Both the position numbers and the translations under genes were made by a program. Source: Ichthyophis bannanicus (taxonomy: Eukaryota > Chordata > Amphibia > Gymnophiona > Ichthyophiidae). From it: a stretch of 64,000 nt of DNA. Positions 42,445 through 54,055 of the stretch are shown here, piece after piece; the stretch's first letter is position 1; each line of letters starts with the position of its first letter. The stretch is taken from assembly GCA_033557465.1 (NCBI GenBank), contig CM066035.1, forward strand, positions 900,457,309 through 900,521,308. Direction: 5' to 3'. The notes beneath the pieces were generated by a model. It was given only the letters and a program-made list of their open reading frames with translations, did not search any database and was not told where the DNA came from.

Positions 42445-44989
42445 ACTCCCAAGCTCAGATGCCCAGAGGGAGTCCTAGCATGTTGCAAGTCTAGAACGAG
42501 CCATGCTATTCCCTAAGGATCTCAGGCATCCTGGGGATGGAGGGTAGGAGTTGAATACAGAAAAGGAGCTGTGGAACAGCTGGCTAGAACAGGGCTTCAA
42601 AAGGGGAAGACCCTGTACAGAGGGCATTTAGTAGTATAATATTGTAATCTGGGCCTCCCTTGTTGGCAGTGCACAAGTCCACTGAGCTACATATGGATCT
42701 GTTAGAAGAGCCAGTGAATATGCTCAAGGGGTACCTCACTGAGAAGTAGAGGTAATAAAGTAGAACAAAAACAAGTGGAGGTCAGAACCCTTCAGGGTGA
42801 GAAATAGCCCCAGGGGAAAAACTGGGGTAGTATAAGAGGTAGAGGTTCAGCGGAGACGCAGAAGGTACCATGAAAGAAAGCTTAAGCTGTTTTGGTCCAA
42901 AATAGTACAAACCTTGGACCAAGAGAAAGAATGAGTCTGACCTAACTGGACTGGGGTTAGAATCAGTCCATGTAGGGGAGAAAGGGTATGGAGACCCTTG
43001 TATCTGATAAGAAAGTAAGGACAGACTCAGGAGCGCTAAACTTTACAGTAACTGAAGCTCCGAAATGTCTTTCCTAAATGGGGTCAAGTAGGAAAGAAAA
43101 AGGGTATCTGGAGAGCTTCAGGAGTACCTAACCTGAAAGGTTATGGTAAGGAAAAAATTTGTTAATTACCACAGGAAGTGGTTATAGTTGTAGCCCTCTA
43201 AGAATGCTGGCACAGCATTGATAGAGGTAGTGCCCATCTGTCAGGCTTTTATAGGAATGTAGGGATATCTGAACCTGACAGACAGATAGATAAGTAGATG
43301 GATACAGATCTATCTAAAAATATATCTCATTATAACTATAACTATATATATATATATATATTTAAATATATACACCTAGAGGGTATATAGGCATATAACT
43401 ATAAAAGATATGTATGGGCAGAAAACACACCGATAGATATAGATAAGTATATATATGTATCTATATATATATATCTTTATATACCTATATGAATAGGCAG
43501 GCATATAGACACATGTCTCCAGGTATAAGGGTGGAGAGATGTCCATAAAACCTCATCCCCCCTAGGGATATAGGGAAAGAGAAAGATTTATCTGACAGCA
43601 AGAAGGTTGATACCTGCTTGAATAGATACATAGAGAATCCTCTTTTCCTGGTTATGACTGGCAGAGTCAGAGGAGAGGTCTCCCTGACAAGAAGAAGTCT
43701 GAATTCCCTGCAGAATTTAAGCTCTTGAATAACCAGGATGGCCTACGTGAAAATGGCAGAGGATAACTTCAGCCTGCAGACAGGAAGTCCAGGTATCTCC
43801 AGAATTGCAGTATGGAGAATGGAGAGAGGACGCCTCTGGAGGAAGAGATACCCTTGTGACCCGTCTATGAGGGCAAGAAGGGTATTATGAGTCCTCTAGC
43901 TGCCATTGAAGAAATTTACCTCTGACGAGAAGACAGAAGGAGATATGGGCCAAGCTAGGGATTTGGCCCTCCTTAAGTTTTTCACGTAAGGAAAGGCCTG
44001 AGACGTATGCCTCAAAAGAGATTTAAGATGAGATGGTAAGGGTAGGGAATACCTGCCAGACATGAATATGACTGGGGGGAACGCCCCCTAACCACCTGGG
44101 GTTATCTGCTAGGCAAGATACTAATGCTCTCTAGCAAGGGGCCCATAGTGCAAAGCTACTCTGTAGAGATGCAGAGAGCATGCTGCAGGTTGGTTAGAAG
44201 AAAAAACTGGCTGTGAAAAGCCAGTAGGTAACCAACTATTCTGCCAAGGACAAGGGGGCGAAGAATAGAAGTTAACCAACCAGACTGTGATAATAGGGTT
44301 TCCCAAAGGAGGTTGATAACCTGTTTGGGACTTAGTACTGAGGCGAAGAGGATTGCTAGTGGAGGGGAATCCCTGGTTCTGTAGTGAAACAAAACCAGTG
44401 GCTTAACCACTAGGAATTGCTGTATCTGCAGCAACTACCAGAGCAGCATTGAAAAGTTCTTTTCCCTGCTCCTTTTTTAGACTGGGAAAAAAGAAACAGA
44501 CATAATAGGAGTCCCTATTGTCTGATGAGCTGCTCTAAGGTAACAAGGGGGGGAGACATCTCCAGAAGAGAGAATCCCCTGGTAGAAAACCCGTATAAAG
44601 AGCCCCTCTTACAAAGCAAATATTGTAGCAAGAGGGAGGTAAGACAGAGTTGCAAGAGACCGACTATGGAGGAGGTCTCGGACAGATGAGATGATACATG
44701 CCAGTACAGGGAAACAACTGTCTATTGATAGTTGCTACCTCTCTTTCCTCCAAGAGGAAGAGGAAAATCTGTTAATGATGGGCATGATCATCATAAAGAC
44801 TCTTAGAGTTAGAGAAAAGATGTCTCATGAAGAGATATCTAGGTAGGTTAGGATAAAAATTAGTGCAGACTCTTCAAGTGAAAAGAAGCAGACTGCCACC
44901 CTAACCCCCAACCAAGAGGGATAATGATCTATTTGAAACCCTGCGACTGCTGGGTTTGCTGACCCTGTTGAGGTTGTGGATTCTTCAGA
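42445..44989 (-). other. Non-coding part of DIRS element C in place of RT-RH and YR
   Basis: No enzyme motif in six frames by eye. It includes TATC/TA microsatellites at 43278-43500. It is collinear with 6376-7345 and 20157-21633 of element D. Confidence 0.75.
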
Positions 44990-46939
44990 CTAGGGCGATG
45001 TTTCCCCTGTTTGGGAACATCTGTATGATGGGTAAAACCTTCTCCCCCTAGGGGAAGAAAGTTTGGTAGGACATTTCCTACCTACTGGGAAAGAAGAAGG
45101 CGTAGAACAGCCTCTGGAAAAAGGAAAGTCAGTGGATAACTGAGTAACCTGGAGTAAAGACTCCTTGTTGAAGAGATTTTCTCCAGTGCAAGGGGTATTT
45201 CCCAGTCTTTCTTGTGCCCATTTGTCCAAGTCTGAAGCTTGAAGCCAGGCTCTATGTCGTGCCCCTATAGCTATAGCAGACGTTCTGCTAACAGACTCAA
45301 AGGAGTCTAGGGAAGCACGAGTAAAAAACCTAGAGATATTTTGAGTATGACTAACCAGTGAGGAATAGTCTGTACACCTGGGCTCTTGAAGAAAAGGAAT
45401 CAAAAGATGTTATTGCTTTGTGACCTCCTCAAGAGATAGACCCATATAAAAAATATAGGAGAGAATTCTTGCTGAAGGTTTGACGTCCAAAGGCATCTAG
45501 TGTTTTAGACTCACGACCTGGCGGACAAGAAGAGTGCTTTTTATTACTCTTCACTCGCCTCATTGCTGATTCTACCACAATGGAATGATGAGGAAGATGA
45601 GTCTTTTGAAACCCTGGAGAGGGGGGCACCTGATATAGAAGATCAGTTGCTCTGGAAGGTGGGGGTACCTTTAAAGGAGCTTCCCACCTTCGTAGAAGGA
45701 GATCCTGCAAGGAATGATGCAAAGGAAGCATTATGTTGTCCTTTGCTTTGGTAGGAACAGAGAGGTATTCTGTATTCCCTTGTGTAGGATCTTGTCCAGG
45801 AACAGGAATGGCAAGCGATTTTGCCATATCCAGGAGGAAAGTCTGGAAAGAAGGATCCCCAGAGGGAACTTCCCCTGGATAGGCTAGATCTGATGAAGAA
45901 CTAGCGTTGGCACCGAGGGATCTATCTAAATATATAGGAATAGAAGATCCTGAATGGTGCAGCATGGGATCCCTAGATGGTGGTCGCTGGTACTGTGGAT
46001 CAGGACCAGCGACAGTCGGTAACAGATCGTACGTGCTAGGGGTCGATTCCAAACTCGGCATCGAGGGAAGAGAGCCTGATGAGAGAAGCATGGAAGGCAC
46101 CGACAGCAATGGTAATGTGGATATCGGTACCGACCTCGGTACCGTATCTGATACCGGTGGATGAAGGCCAGCCGGTGGCAACTCTAACGGTATCAGAGGA
46201 ACCGAGAGCTGCGGATCTGAAGTATTGGAACCGAGCCTTCGGTACCGACGGGAGTCGGTACCCAGTCCTCCAGACTGGAGATCGATTCCAGACTCGGCAT
46301 CGAAGGAAGCGAGTCGATCGATGCACGTCTGGAGGGTACCAATGTCGGTACTAGTATCGGTGTCAGTACCGATACTGGAATGTCAGTCTGGAGCGTATAC
46401 ACCGGGCCCACAGGTACCGAGGACGCCAGAGCACGATCCCTGGTGAGGAACGTTTCATCCAACACCAGTGCCGATGCCGGGGTATCGGTACCGCTCGAAG
46501 CGGATGCCACCACCGGGCTTGGCTCAGGTATGTTCTGTGAGGGGTGAACCTCAGGAACAACCTGAAACCCCACACAGGCTTTGGAGGCCAAAGACTCCAA
46601 CCGGGGTTTTGAAACCAGTAGCTTCTCGAGGACAAGGCCGGAGGCATCTCTATGCTGTGCATGAGAACTGCCGCTCGAAGACTGGCTAGTCTTAACAGAC
46701 TGTTTTTGGTTTACCTGATCCTGTGGAGCAGAAGATATGGTCGGTGCCCTGAAGTTGGAGGGGGACCGCGTGTCGAGGACGCGATGTTGAAAACGTCTTC
46801 TTACAAAACTATTGCCTGAGGGCTCCGGAGGAAAACGGTCAGGACCCAAGCAAGTTAGACACCAATTGTGAGTGTCTAAAAATAAAGTTGTACCGCCACA
46901 GTTTGTACATTTCTTGGGGAAAGTGGCTGGCGGTTCCAT
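44990..46939 (-). pseudogene. Gag-like protein of DIRS element C
   Basis: ATG at 46939-46937: MEPPATFPKKCTNCGG, then DTHNWCLTCLG, a C-x2-C...H..C-x2-C cluster that is intact here, unlike in D. The frame is open to 46193 with a Ser/Pro-rich middle. A frameshift then leads to 46181-45429 (DMAKSLAIPVPG, SPGFQKTHLPHHSIVVESAMRR), and another near 45430 to the C-terminal part 45403-44990 (IGARHRAWLQASDLDKW, ENLFNKES). It is better preserved than in D. Presumed to be the structural RNA-binding protein of the element. Confidence 0.78.
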
Positions 46940-47317
46940 GAAGGAAATGGAGAGGCCTAGAAGGCCCGAGAGACCGTGAGACACTAAGGAAGAAAAATAT
47001 TCCTTAAAAAGGAAAAATTTTAAAAGAAAAGAAAAAAGAAACACCGGCGGTACCAGTGGCGTCGGGGAAGGCAGCCGCGACCACAAGAAAACTAAAAAAT
47101 AAAAGAATTTTCTGCGGTGACAGGAGGACGTCCTGATGGCTCCGCGGAAAAACGAAAAGTGAGGAGAGGCAGTTGGAAAAGCGGGAAGGCAGCACGCAGG
47201 CGTGTTGGGATGCTTCCAAAAGCTTTCTGATTGGACGCTGGGAAGCATTCCCGCGCGGACTCCATCGGTACCGACGTACCCATATGTGAAGACTCATTCC
47301 TGCTTGTTCCTGGAGAT

Positions 47318-47705
47318 GAAAGCTATTTTGTTTCATTTTGAGGTCATCGAGGAGGCACGGCAGAAGAAAAAGGATTTTTTATCGTATAGAATCGTGGTCC
47401 CTAGGAGAATCCCTAACTGCTGTGACAACTGCTTCGAACAGTTCACCATACGTAGACAGTCCCACCAAATATGGAGGAAAGCCCCTTGTCCACACTCTCT
47501 CCAGCATTTATCTTATCTGATACTATGGGAAAGATCTTGTGCAATCTAGTCAGGAACAAGTGCCATCTACAAATAAGCATCATACTATTTTCTATTAGAG
47601 TTGCTGAGACACACATCTTGGTGTGCAATTGATATACATCCCCCCCAATCATAATCATCATCCATTTCCTCCTCAAGATCCACCTCCTATACCAGCTCGA
47701 CACTG
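47318..47705 (-). pseudogene. L1/Tx1-type LINE ORF2 C-terminal fragment (right of DIRS element C)
   Basis: On minus the frames give a broken VPD.IAQDLSHSIR, then CWREC-GQGAFLHIWWDC (about 47510-47445), the CWRC...GT.LHIWW.C zinc-knuckle-like motif found near the end of L1/Tx1 ORF2. It continues into 42070. It is 5'-truncated near 47705 and dead. It is distinct from the two long L1-type LINEs of the nest. Confidence 0.65.
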
Positions 47706-47744
47706 CCTTCCCTCTCCTTACACTATTATTTATTTATTTAGTCA

Positions 47745-48928
47745 TATGTGTTTTATTGACTACAGCTAGGCTTTTGACTGTGTAAATCATGAGAAACTCT
47801 GGGCCACATTAAGAAGCATTGGTATACCAGAACACCTGATCCTTCTCTTGCACAACCTTTACATTGATGAAGAAGCAACAGTTCGAATGGAACTAGGAGA
47901 AACGGAATGGTTTAAAATCAGCAAAGGTGTACGACAAGGCTGCATGCTTTCCCCCTACCTCTTTAATTTATATGCAGAACAAATCATCAGAGAAGCAGGA
48001 CTGTATGATGACAACTGACGTGTGAAGACACATCTACAACCTTCACTATGCTAATGATTCCACATTACTGGCTGAAAGTGAAGACAATTTGAAACATTTG
48101 CTTCTCAAGATCAAGGCATATGGTCTTAAAATGGGTCTGCACCTTAATATTAAGAAGACAAAGATACTGACAACCGGCAAAAATCAATAAGTTCATCATT
48201 GATGGAAAAGAAATTGAAATAGTTGACAGTTTTAACTTACTTAGATCAACAAACAAAGGACTAGCAGTCAAGAAATCTGACAACATATTGCTCTTGGTAG
48301 GCTGGCTATGAAAGATCTAGACAAGATTTTCAAGAGCAGAGATGTCTCTCTCCATACAAAGATTTGACTTGTCCAAGCCATGGTATTTTCAATACCGTAA
48401 TATTAAAAATAAAAAAATCGCTCAACAATATTTTTAATATTACGGTGTAGATATCGCTTAAAAGAAGACCACGAAAGTAGTTGGTAACACAAACATGGTA
48501 TTTTCAATAACATCATATGGATGTGAAAGTTGGACAGTAAAAAAGATAGCAAAAAGAAAATTGATGCCTTTGAATTATGGTGCTGGTGATGAATACTGTG
48601 TACACCATGGACCGCCCAAAGAAGAAACCAGTCATTACTAGAGATCAAACCTAAGCTTTCCTTAGAAGCTCAGATGACAAGACTTCAACTTTCATACTTT
48701 GGACACATCATGCGAAGAGAGAGATCATTAGAAACGACATAATGCTTGGCAAGGTAGGTGGTCACCATAAAAGAGAAAGGCTGGCAATGAGATGGATCGA
48801 TACAATAACAGCAGCTATGGATACCACTCTATCAACACTGAGCTGTGTGGCTGAAGACCGAACACAGTTTAGAAAAACAATCCAAAGGGTCAACAGGAGT
48901 CGAGACAGACTCGACAACAACAATCATA
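47745..48928 (+). pseudogene. RTE-type (BovB-like) LINE remnant, RT to C-terminal part
   Basis: In order: DYS.AFDCVNHEKLW (RT motif A), GIPEHLILLLHNLYIDEEATVR, KISKGVRQGCMLSPYLFNLY (motif B), a degraded YADD box near 48050 (cttcactatgctaatgattcc), LAESEDNLKHLL, LNIKKTKI, then after the small insert at 48395, SYGCESWTVKK, AFELWCW, LQLSYFGHIMRRE, LGKVGG and RLAMRWIDTITAAMD. This is the typical RTE order. It has several frameshifts and stops. The next element starts abruptly at 48929. Confidence 0.82.
48395..48493. mobile_element. 99-bp insertion with 16-bp target duplication
   Basis: catggtattttcaata is repeated exactly at 48379-48394 and 48494-48509. The insert begins with a perfect 17-bp inverted repeat (48395-48411 and 48429-48445, 17-nt loop), and 48 bp of unrelated sequence follows. 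The RTE reading frame resumes after the second copy. It is too small to code. It may be a retroposed small RNA or a minimal transposon. Family unknown. Confidence 0.75.
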
Positions 48929-49298
48929 TTGAAAGGCAATATCAGGAAATACTTTTTCACTGAGAGGGTGGTGGATGTTTGGAATGCCCTCCCGATGGAG
49001 GTGGTGGGGGCAAATACGGTGACAGAATTCAAAATGGCATGGGATAGACACAATGGATCCATTTATAGCAACAGAATAAAATCAAAACAAACTGAACCAT
49101 CTAACTTCTCAACAAATAGGGGTGTCCTAAATGGAGCGGTGGGTTCACCCCTATACAAAGACATGGGGAGGGGTGGCCTGAGGGGCGGCCTGCACAGAGT
49201 GGCACCTACTCCTGCCATCTTACTCCAGCCTTCTTACTGGGCAGACTAGATGGACCATACTGGTCTTTATCTGCCGTCATTTACTATGTTACTATATT
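48929..49298 (+). repeat. CR1/L3-type LINE 3' end
   Basis: Encodes KGNIRKYFFTERVVDVWNAL, then PMEVVGANTVTEFK, the usual CR1 ORF2 C-terminus, then the 3' UTR with agatggaccatactggtctttatctgccgtca and a ttactatgttactat tail. The inverse of this tail begins the LINE at 50404. Confidence 0.82.
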
Positions 49299-49442
49299 TA
49301 GCTCATGCCTTTCCAGTAGTTTAAAATAAATTATATTCAGGTACTGTGTGCATTTTTCTGTCCCCAAAGGGCTTAACGATCTAAGTTTGTACCTGAAGGT
49401 TAAGTGACTTGCCCAAGGCCTCAAGGAGTGCTACTGAGCTTT
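49299..49442 (-). repeat. tRNA-derived SINE, tail-side part (split by DIRS copy A)
   Basis: Its order (a ttagctcatgcc tail, then aaagggcttaacgatc, then ggttaagtgacttgcccaaggcctcaaggag) matches the SINE at 1047-1332 in the shared part. It breaks off at 49442 and resumes at 58861. Confidence 0.75.
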
Positions 49443-49708
49443 AGAGTAGTTACTCACCTGTAACAGGTGTTCTCCAGGAGCAGCAGGAATCAGTCCTCAC
49501 ATATGGGTGACGTCGGCCCCGATGGAGCCCCCGTGCGGAGCATTTCCCCAGCTTTCAAAGAAAGCCTTTGGGAATTGCAGCGCGCATGCGCGGTCCCCTT
49601 CCCGCCCAAGGGTGCCATCTTGCTCAGTCTGATGACATAGCTAAAAGACAGCAAAAATAACACAAAATAAATCATATGACTGCAACTCCAAGGGGAGGAG
49701 GGAGGGTT

Positions 49709-49806
49709 GTGAGGACTGATTCCTGCTGCTCCTGGAGAACACCTGTTACAGGTGAGTAACTACTCTTTCTCCAGGACCAAGCAGGAAGTCAGTCCTCACA
49801 TATGGG
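49709..49806 (+). other. Internal complementary region of DIRS copy A
   Basis: Joins the complement of the left tip (to tactc) and that of the right tip (tttctccaggaccaagcagg). It includes cacctgttacaggtgagt. Confidence 0.87.
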
Positions 49807-49945
49807 ACTCCCCAGCTTAAGGCTACTGGAGGCCCCAAGCCAAAAAAATGAGCTCCCTCTAGAGCGTCAGAACGTAAGGAAGGAATCTTCTCTGAGAACG
49901 CCCCCGACCAGTAGCCCAACATCAGGGCCGGAGGGAAGGAGTTGC

Positions 49946-50403
49946 CTAGACCCCAAAGAGATTATGGAGTACTGTCTTTCCGAAAGCACTGTCCCTGCGG
50001 GACTCCCTCTCAAGGCAGTAATGGGCCGCAAAAGTCTGGCTTGAAGACCAAGTAGCGGCCCGGCAGATGTCTGCCAATGGAACAGAGCAGAGATGAGCCA
50101 CTGACGCAGCCTTCGCCCTGACATGATGAGCCGTGACTCGACCTTCCAACGAGAGGCCGGCTGCCCTATAAGCCCAGGCAATACAGTCAGCGACCCAAAT
50201 GGACAAAGTTCGCTTGGAGACAGGTAACCCCAACTTATTGGGGTCAAAAGAAACGAAGAGCTGAACAGCCCTCCGATGCTCCCGCGTACGGTCAAGGTAG
50301 AAGGACAACGCCCTCCTACAGTCCAGGGTATGCAGAGCCGTCTCAGCCCGGATGGCATGCAGCCTGGGAAAGAAGGTCGTAAGAACCACCTCCTGATTGA
50401 GGT
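49946..50403 (-). pseudogene. Tyrosine recombinase of DIRS copy A, C-terminal part
   Basis: From NQEVVLTTFFPRL at the LINE border to the stop at 49946. It has LGLPVSKRTLSIWVADC, HHVRAKAA (HxxR) and TFAAHYCLERES (Tyr nucleophile). The frame is uninterrupted within this part. It closely matches copy B. The N-terminal part with the first catalytic Arg lies beyond the LINE at 54056-54670. Confidence 0.85.
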
Positions 50404-50949
50404 AACATAGTAACATAGTAACATAGTAGTTGACGGCAGATAAAGACCAGCATGGTCCATCCAGTCTGCCCAGCGAGATGGCAAGAGTAGGTGCACCTGT
50501 CGCTCCGCGCAGGCCACCCCTCTCCATATCCTTGTTCAGGAGTAAACCCACCACTCCATATAGGACACCCCTATTTGTTGAGACGTTATATGGTTCGGAA
50601 GTTAGATGGTTCGGAAGTTAGATGGTACCGTTTATTTTGTTTTTTTCCTATTTCTGTAAAGGGATCCTCTGTGTTTGTCCCATGCCTTTTTGAATTCCGT
50701 CACCGTGTTCGCCCCTACCACTTCATCGGGAGGGCATTCCAAGTATCCACCACCCTTTCAGTGAAAAAATATTTCCTGACATTGCCTTTCAATTTACCCC
50801 TTGCAGTTTCATGTTATGCCCTCTAGTTTTTACAGGTTCCCCGTCTCTGGAAGAGGTTTGTTTGTTCATCATTTCTCTTTAAGTATTTAAAGGTCTGAAT
50901 CATACTCCCCTGTGCCTCCTTTCCTCCAAGGTATACATATTTAGGTCCT

Positions 50950-52625
50950 TCAAGTCTCTTCTCATAAGGCTTCTGACGCAGGCTCCAAATCATTTTGGTC
51001 GCCTTCCTCTGAACAGTCTCCAGTCTTTTTACATCCTTTGCAAGATATGGTCTCCAAAACTGAAACGCAGTATTCCAAGTGAGGCCTCACCAGTGACCTA
51101 TACAGTGGCATAAGTACCTCTTCTTTTCTGCTGGTAATCCCTCTTTGTATGCAGCCCAACATCCTCCTGGCTTTTGCCACCGCCTTGTCGCACTGTTTTG
51201 CCACCTTGAGATCAGCAGAGATAATCACACCAAGGTCTTTTTCCTGAACTGTGCATACCAACCTTTCTCCCCCTATCTTGTACATTTTCTCTTGGATTTG
51301 CTACCCAAGTGCATGACACTGCACTTTTTGCATTAAATCGTAGTTGCCAAGCTTTAGACCAGTCTTCCAGCTTTTGTAGATCTTTCTTCATGTTAACCAC
51401 TCCCTCAGGGGAGTCCACTCTGTTGCAATTTTTGTGTCGTCTGCAAAAAGACAGACTTTTCCATTCAGTCCTTCAGCAATATCACTCACAAATACATTGA
51501 ACAGTGCCGGGCCCAGACCCAACCCTGGGGCACCCCGCTAATCACCTTCCTCTCATCCGAGTGAGCTCCATGTACAATCACCTTCTGTCGTCTGTCAGTC
51601 AGCCAATTTCTAATCCAGTTTACCATCTTGGGACCCATCCCCAAGCTACTGAGTTTGTTGATAAGCCTCCTATGAGGAACAGTATCAAAGGCTTTGCTGA
51701 AATCCAGGTAGATGACATCCATTGCATGCCCCTGATCTAGTTCCCTTGTCACGCAGTCAAAGAACTCGATCAGATTTGTCTGGCAAGATCGTCCTTCGGT
51801 AAAACCATGTTGCCTCGGGTCTTGCAAGCTGTTGGTTTTCAGAAAGTTCACTATTGCGCTCTTTCAGGAGCGCCTCCATTACTTTTCCTGCCACCGAGGT
51901 AAGGCTCACGGGTCTGTAGTTTGACACTTCTTCCCTGTCACCACTTTTGTGTAGAGGTACGACATCAGCCATTCTCCAGTCCTGAGGAACCCTCTCCTGT
52001 TTCCAAGGATCTGTTGAAGACATCCTTTAACGGTCCTGCAAGAACCTCTCTGAGCTCTTTCAGTATCCTGGGATGTATCCCATCCGGTCCCATGGCTTTG
52101 TCCACTTTCAGTTTAGCAAGTTGTTCTAACACCTCCTCTGCTGTGAATGGTGTGGTATCCACTTCATTCCCATTCCTATACTTGGGAGTCACAGCTGGTC
52201 CATCCCCAGGATCCTCTTTAGTAAACACAGAGCAGAAGTAATTGTTTAGCAATTTTGCTTTTTCAGTGTCACTTTGCACGAGTCCTTTCCCAGCACTTCT
52301 GAGTCCTGCAATTCCAACTCTGATCTTTTTCCTTTCCCGAATATACCTGAAGAAATTTTTGTTGCCACCCTTAACATCTTTAGCCATTTTTTCCTCTGCC
52401 TTTGATTTTGCTATCCTTATTTCTCGTTTTGTCTCTTTGAGTTTGATCCTGTATTCATTCTGTTCTTCGGTCTGCAAGCTTTTGAATTTTGCAAAAGTTG
52501 TGTTTTTTTGCCTTTATATGAGCAGCCACCTCTTTGGAAAACCAAATAGTTTCCTTCTCCTCTTGCTTTTATTTACTTTCTTACATATTTATCTGTTGCT
52601 CCTTTCAATGCCTCCTTTAGTTTAG
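50950..52625 (-). pseudogene. Reverse transcriptase region of the CR1/L3-type LINE
   Basis: Read on minus: KNFFRYIRERKK, LLNNYFCSVFT, LKVDKAMGPDGIHPRIL (52110-52060), MADVVPLHKSGDREEVSNYRP (51985-51930), QHGFTEGRSCQTNLIEFF, DVIYLDFSKAFDTVPH (motif A, about 51730-51690) and VISGVPQG (51550). The YADD-type box near 51440 is degraded. The C-terminal part has VQEKDLGVIISADLKVAKQ, MPLYRSLVRPHLEYC and a broken EKR-type end. At least four frameshifts separate the parts. Confidence 0.85.
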
Positions 52626-52676
52626 CCCATTGCAATTTCACTTCCTTTATCTCTTCCCACCCCGTCATCTCCTCCT

Positions 52677-53452
52677 TTACATACTCTGCCATTTGATTGA
52701 AGTTAGTGTATTTGAAGTTAGGACTCTGAGCTTGCTATGATTGGCCTGTGCCATGGCTTTTATTTCAAACCACACCGTGTGATGGTCGCTGTTGCTCACA
52801 GGGGCACTCACGCAGACATTTGACACACTATCACCGTTGGTGAGCACTACATCCAGCGTTGAGCTTTCCCTGGTTGGTTCCATCACCATTTGTCTAAATA
52901 ATGCATCTTGGAGAGCATCCACAATTCTTTTGCTTCTTTCCAGATGTGCAGAAGGAGTAATCCAATCCACATCAGGTAGATTAAAGTCACCCAATATGAT
53001 TGCTTCCCCCTTTGATGCTATCTTGGCAATATCTCTAATCAATTCATTGTCTCTCTCTTCATGTTGAGTCGGAAGTCTATAGACTACAGCAATATGGATG
53101 ACAGTGCCATCTCCTCTCTCCAACGCAATCCAGAGCGCTTCTTCTTTTCCCCATGTCCCCTGCATTTCAGTAGCTTTAATATTGCTTTTGACTACAAGGC
53201 TACTCCTCCTCCTTTTCCATTTTCTCGGTCCCTCCTGAATAGATTATAGCCAGCTATGGCTATATCCCAATCATGTGATTCATTAAACCATGTTTCTGTA
53301 ATGGCCACAATGTCCAAGTCTGTTTCTGCCGTTAGGGCTTCCAGGTCTGGAATTTTGTTGGCTAAGCTTCGAGCATTTGTGCTCATTGCTTTCCAGCACT
53401 TTCCTGCTTGTGTGTATTTTGCATTGATTTTGTTCTGCCCACTTCCTCCCAC
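52677..53452 (-). pseudogene. AP endonuclease of the CR1/L3-type LINE
   Basis: From 53452: NARSLANKIPDLEALTAETD, LDIVAITETWFNESH and YNLFRRDRENGKGGGVAL. After a frameshift near 53190: VVYRLPTQHEERDNELI, GEAIILGDFNLPDVDW, DVVLTNGDSVSNVCVSAPV and NSDHHTVWFEI. The ETWF, GDFN and SDHH motifs match the family's nuclease, which nicks the target site. One frame break, otherwise well kept. Confidence 0.87.
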
Positions 53453-53823
53453 ATGTTTTTGATGTGTGGTTTAAAAGTGTGGCTGTTTCTGATGTTGTTC
53501 TGCTTTTGTTGGGGGTGGCATGCAGATGTTGACTTTCCACATCCGTCACCCCCTTTTCCTAGTTTAAATGCATGTCCACATACTGCCTGAATTTTTCACT
53601 TAGGATTCTTTTCCCTGTGGAAGAGAGATGTAGTCCATCAGCACAGTATAGTCTCTTGTTGATCCATCTGTTGTCCCAGTTGCCAATAAATCCGAATCCT
53701 TCTTCTCTGCACCAGGTCTGGAGCCATGTATAAGCTGTTAATGCTATGCAGTCTTATTGTCCCCAAACCAATAAAAGTTAGAACCACTGAGAATTCAACA
53801 TTGTTAACAACGTGCTTGAGATA

Positions 53824-54024
53824 CTACCCCAGAGATTCGAAGTCATTTTGTGCTGTAGATGCACTGTTCCTAGCCAAGTCGTTTGTGCCTAGGTGGATAA
53901 TAACATCAAGTTTGGAATGTTCACTTTTTGCACTAAGTAATTCAACAACTTGGTTTGTATTCCTGCTGGCTGAAGAGCCTGGTAGGCACATGACTATCTT
54001 CTCTCCTTTGAACTGTGTTCCCAA
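53824..54024 (-). pseudogene. ORF1 remnant of the CR1/L3-type LINE with SGNH-hydrolase-like motif
   Basis: The frame holds VMCLPGSSASRNTNQVVELL and then KLDVIIHLGTNDLARNS. A GxND box after a DVIIH strand is typical of SGNH hydrolases, which occur as an esterase domain in ORF1 of some CR1 LINEs. The first catalytic block (GDS) seems to be missing or 5' of the truncation, and the domain end is broken. Function in the element is not established here. Confidence 0.6.
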
Positions 54025-54055
54025 GTTGGTGCCTCTGATGATGGAATCTCCAGGT

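Larger units (their letters stand above)
42071..47317 (-). mobile_element. Gag-only DIRS-like element C
   Basis: Left end agcacagttacttacc at 42071, right end ...cctggagat at 47317. The inverted repeats are about 42071-42252 and 47162-47317, with the ICR at 42348-42444. It encodes gag (46939-44990, minus). From 44989 to 42445 there is no RT, RNase H or YR, only non-coding DNA matching element D. At 5.25 kb it is close to D once D's insert is removed. To move it would need enzymes in trans, presumably from DIRS relatives such as A or B, though its tips differ from theirs. Confidence 0.87.
50404..54051 (-). mobile_element. CR1/L3-type LINE, near full length, in the recombinase gene of DIRS copy A
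   Basis: The 3' end is at 50404 with tandem aacatagt repeats, and the 5' end near 54051. aggt at 50400-50403 and 54052-54055 is a possible short target duplication; comparison with copy B fixes the borders. On minus: an ORF1-like remnant with KLDVIIHLGTNDLA (about 53910-53870) resembling an SGNH hydrolase, then endonuclease, reverse transcriptase and 3' UTR. The frame is broken many times, so it is dead. Confidence 0.88.
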
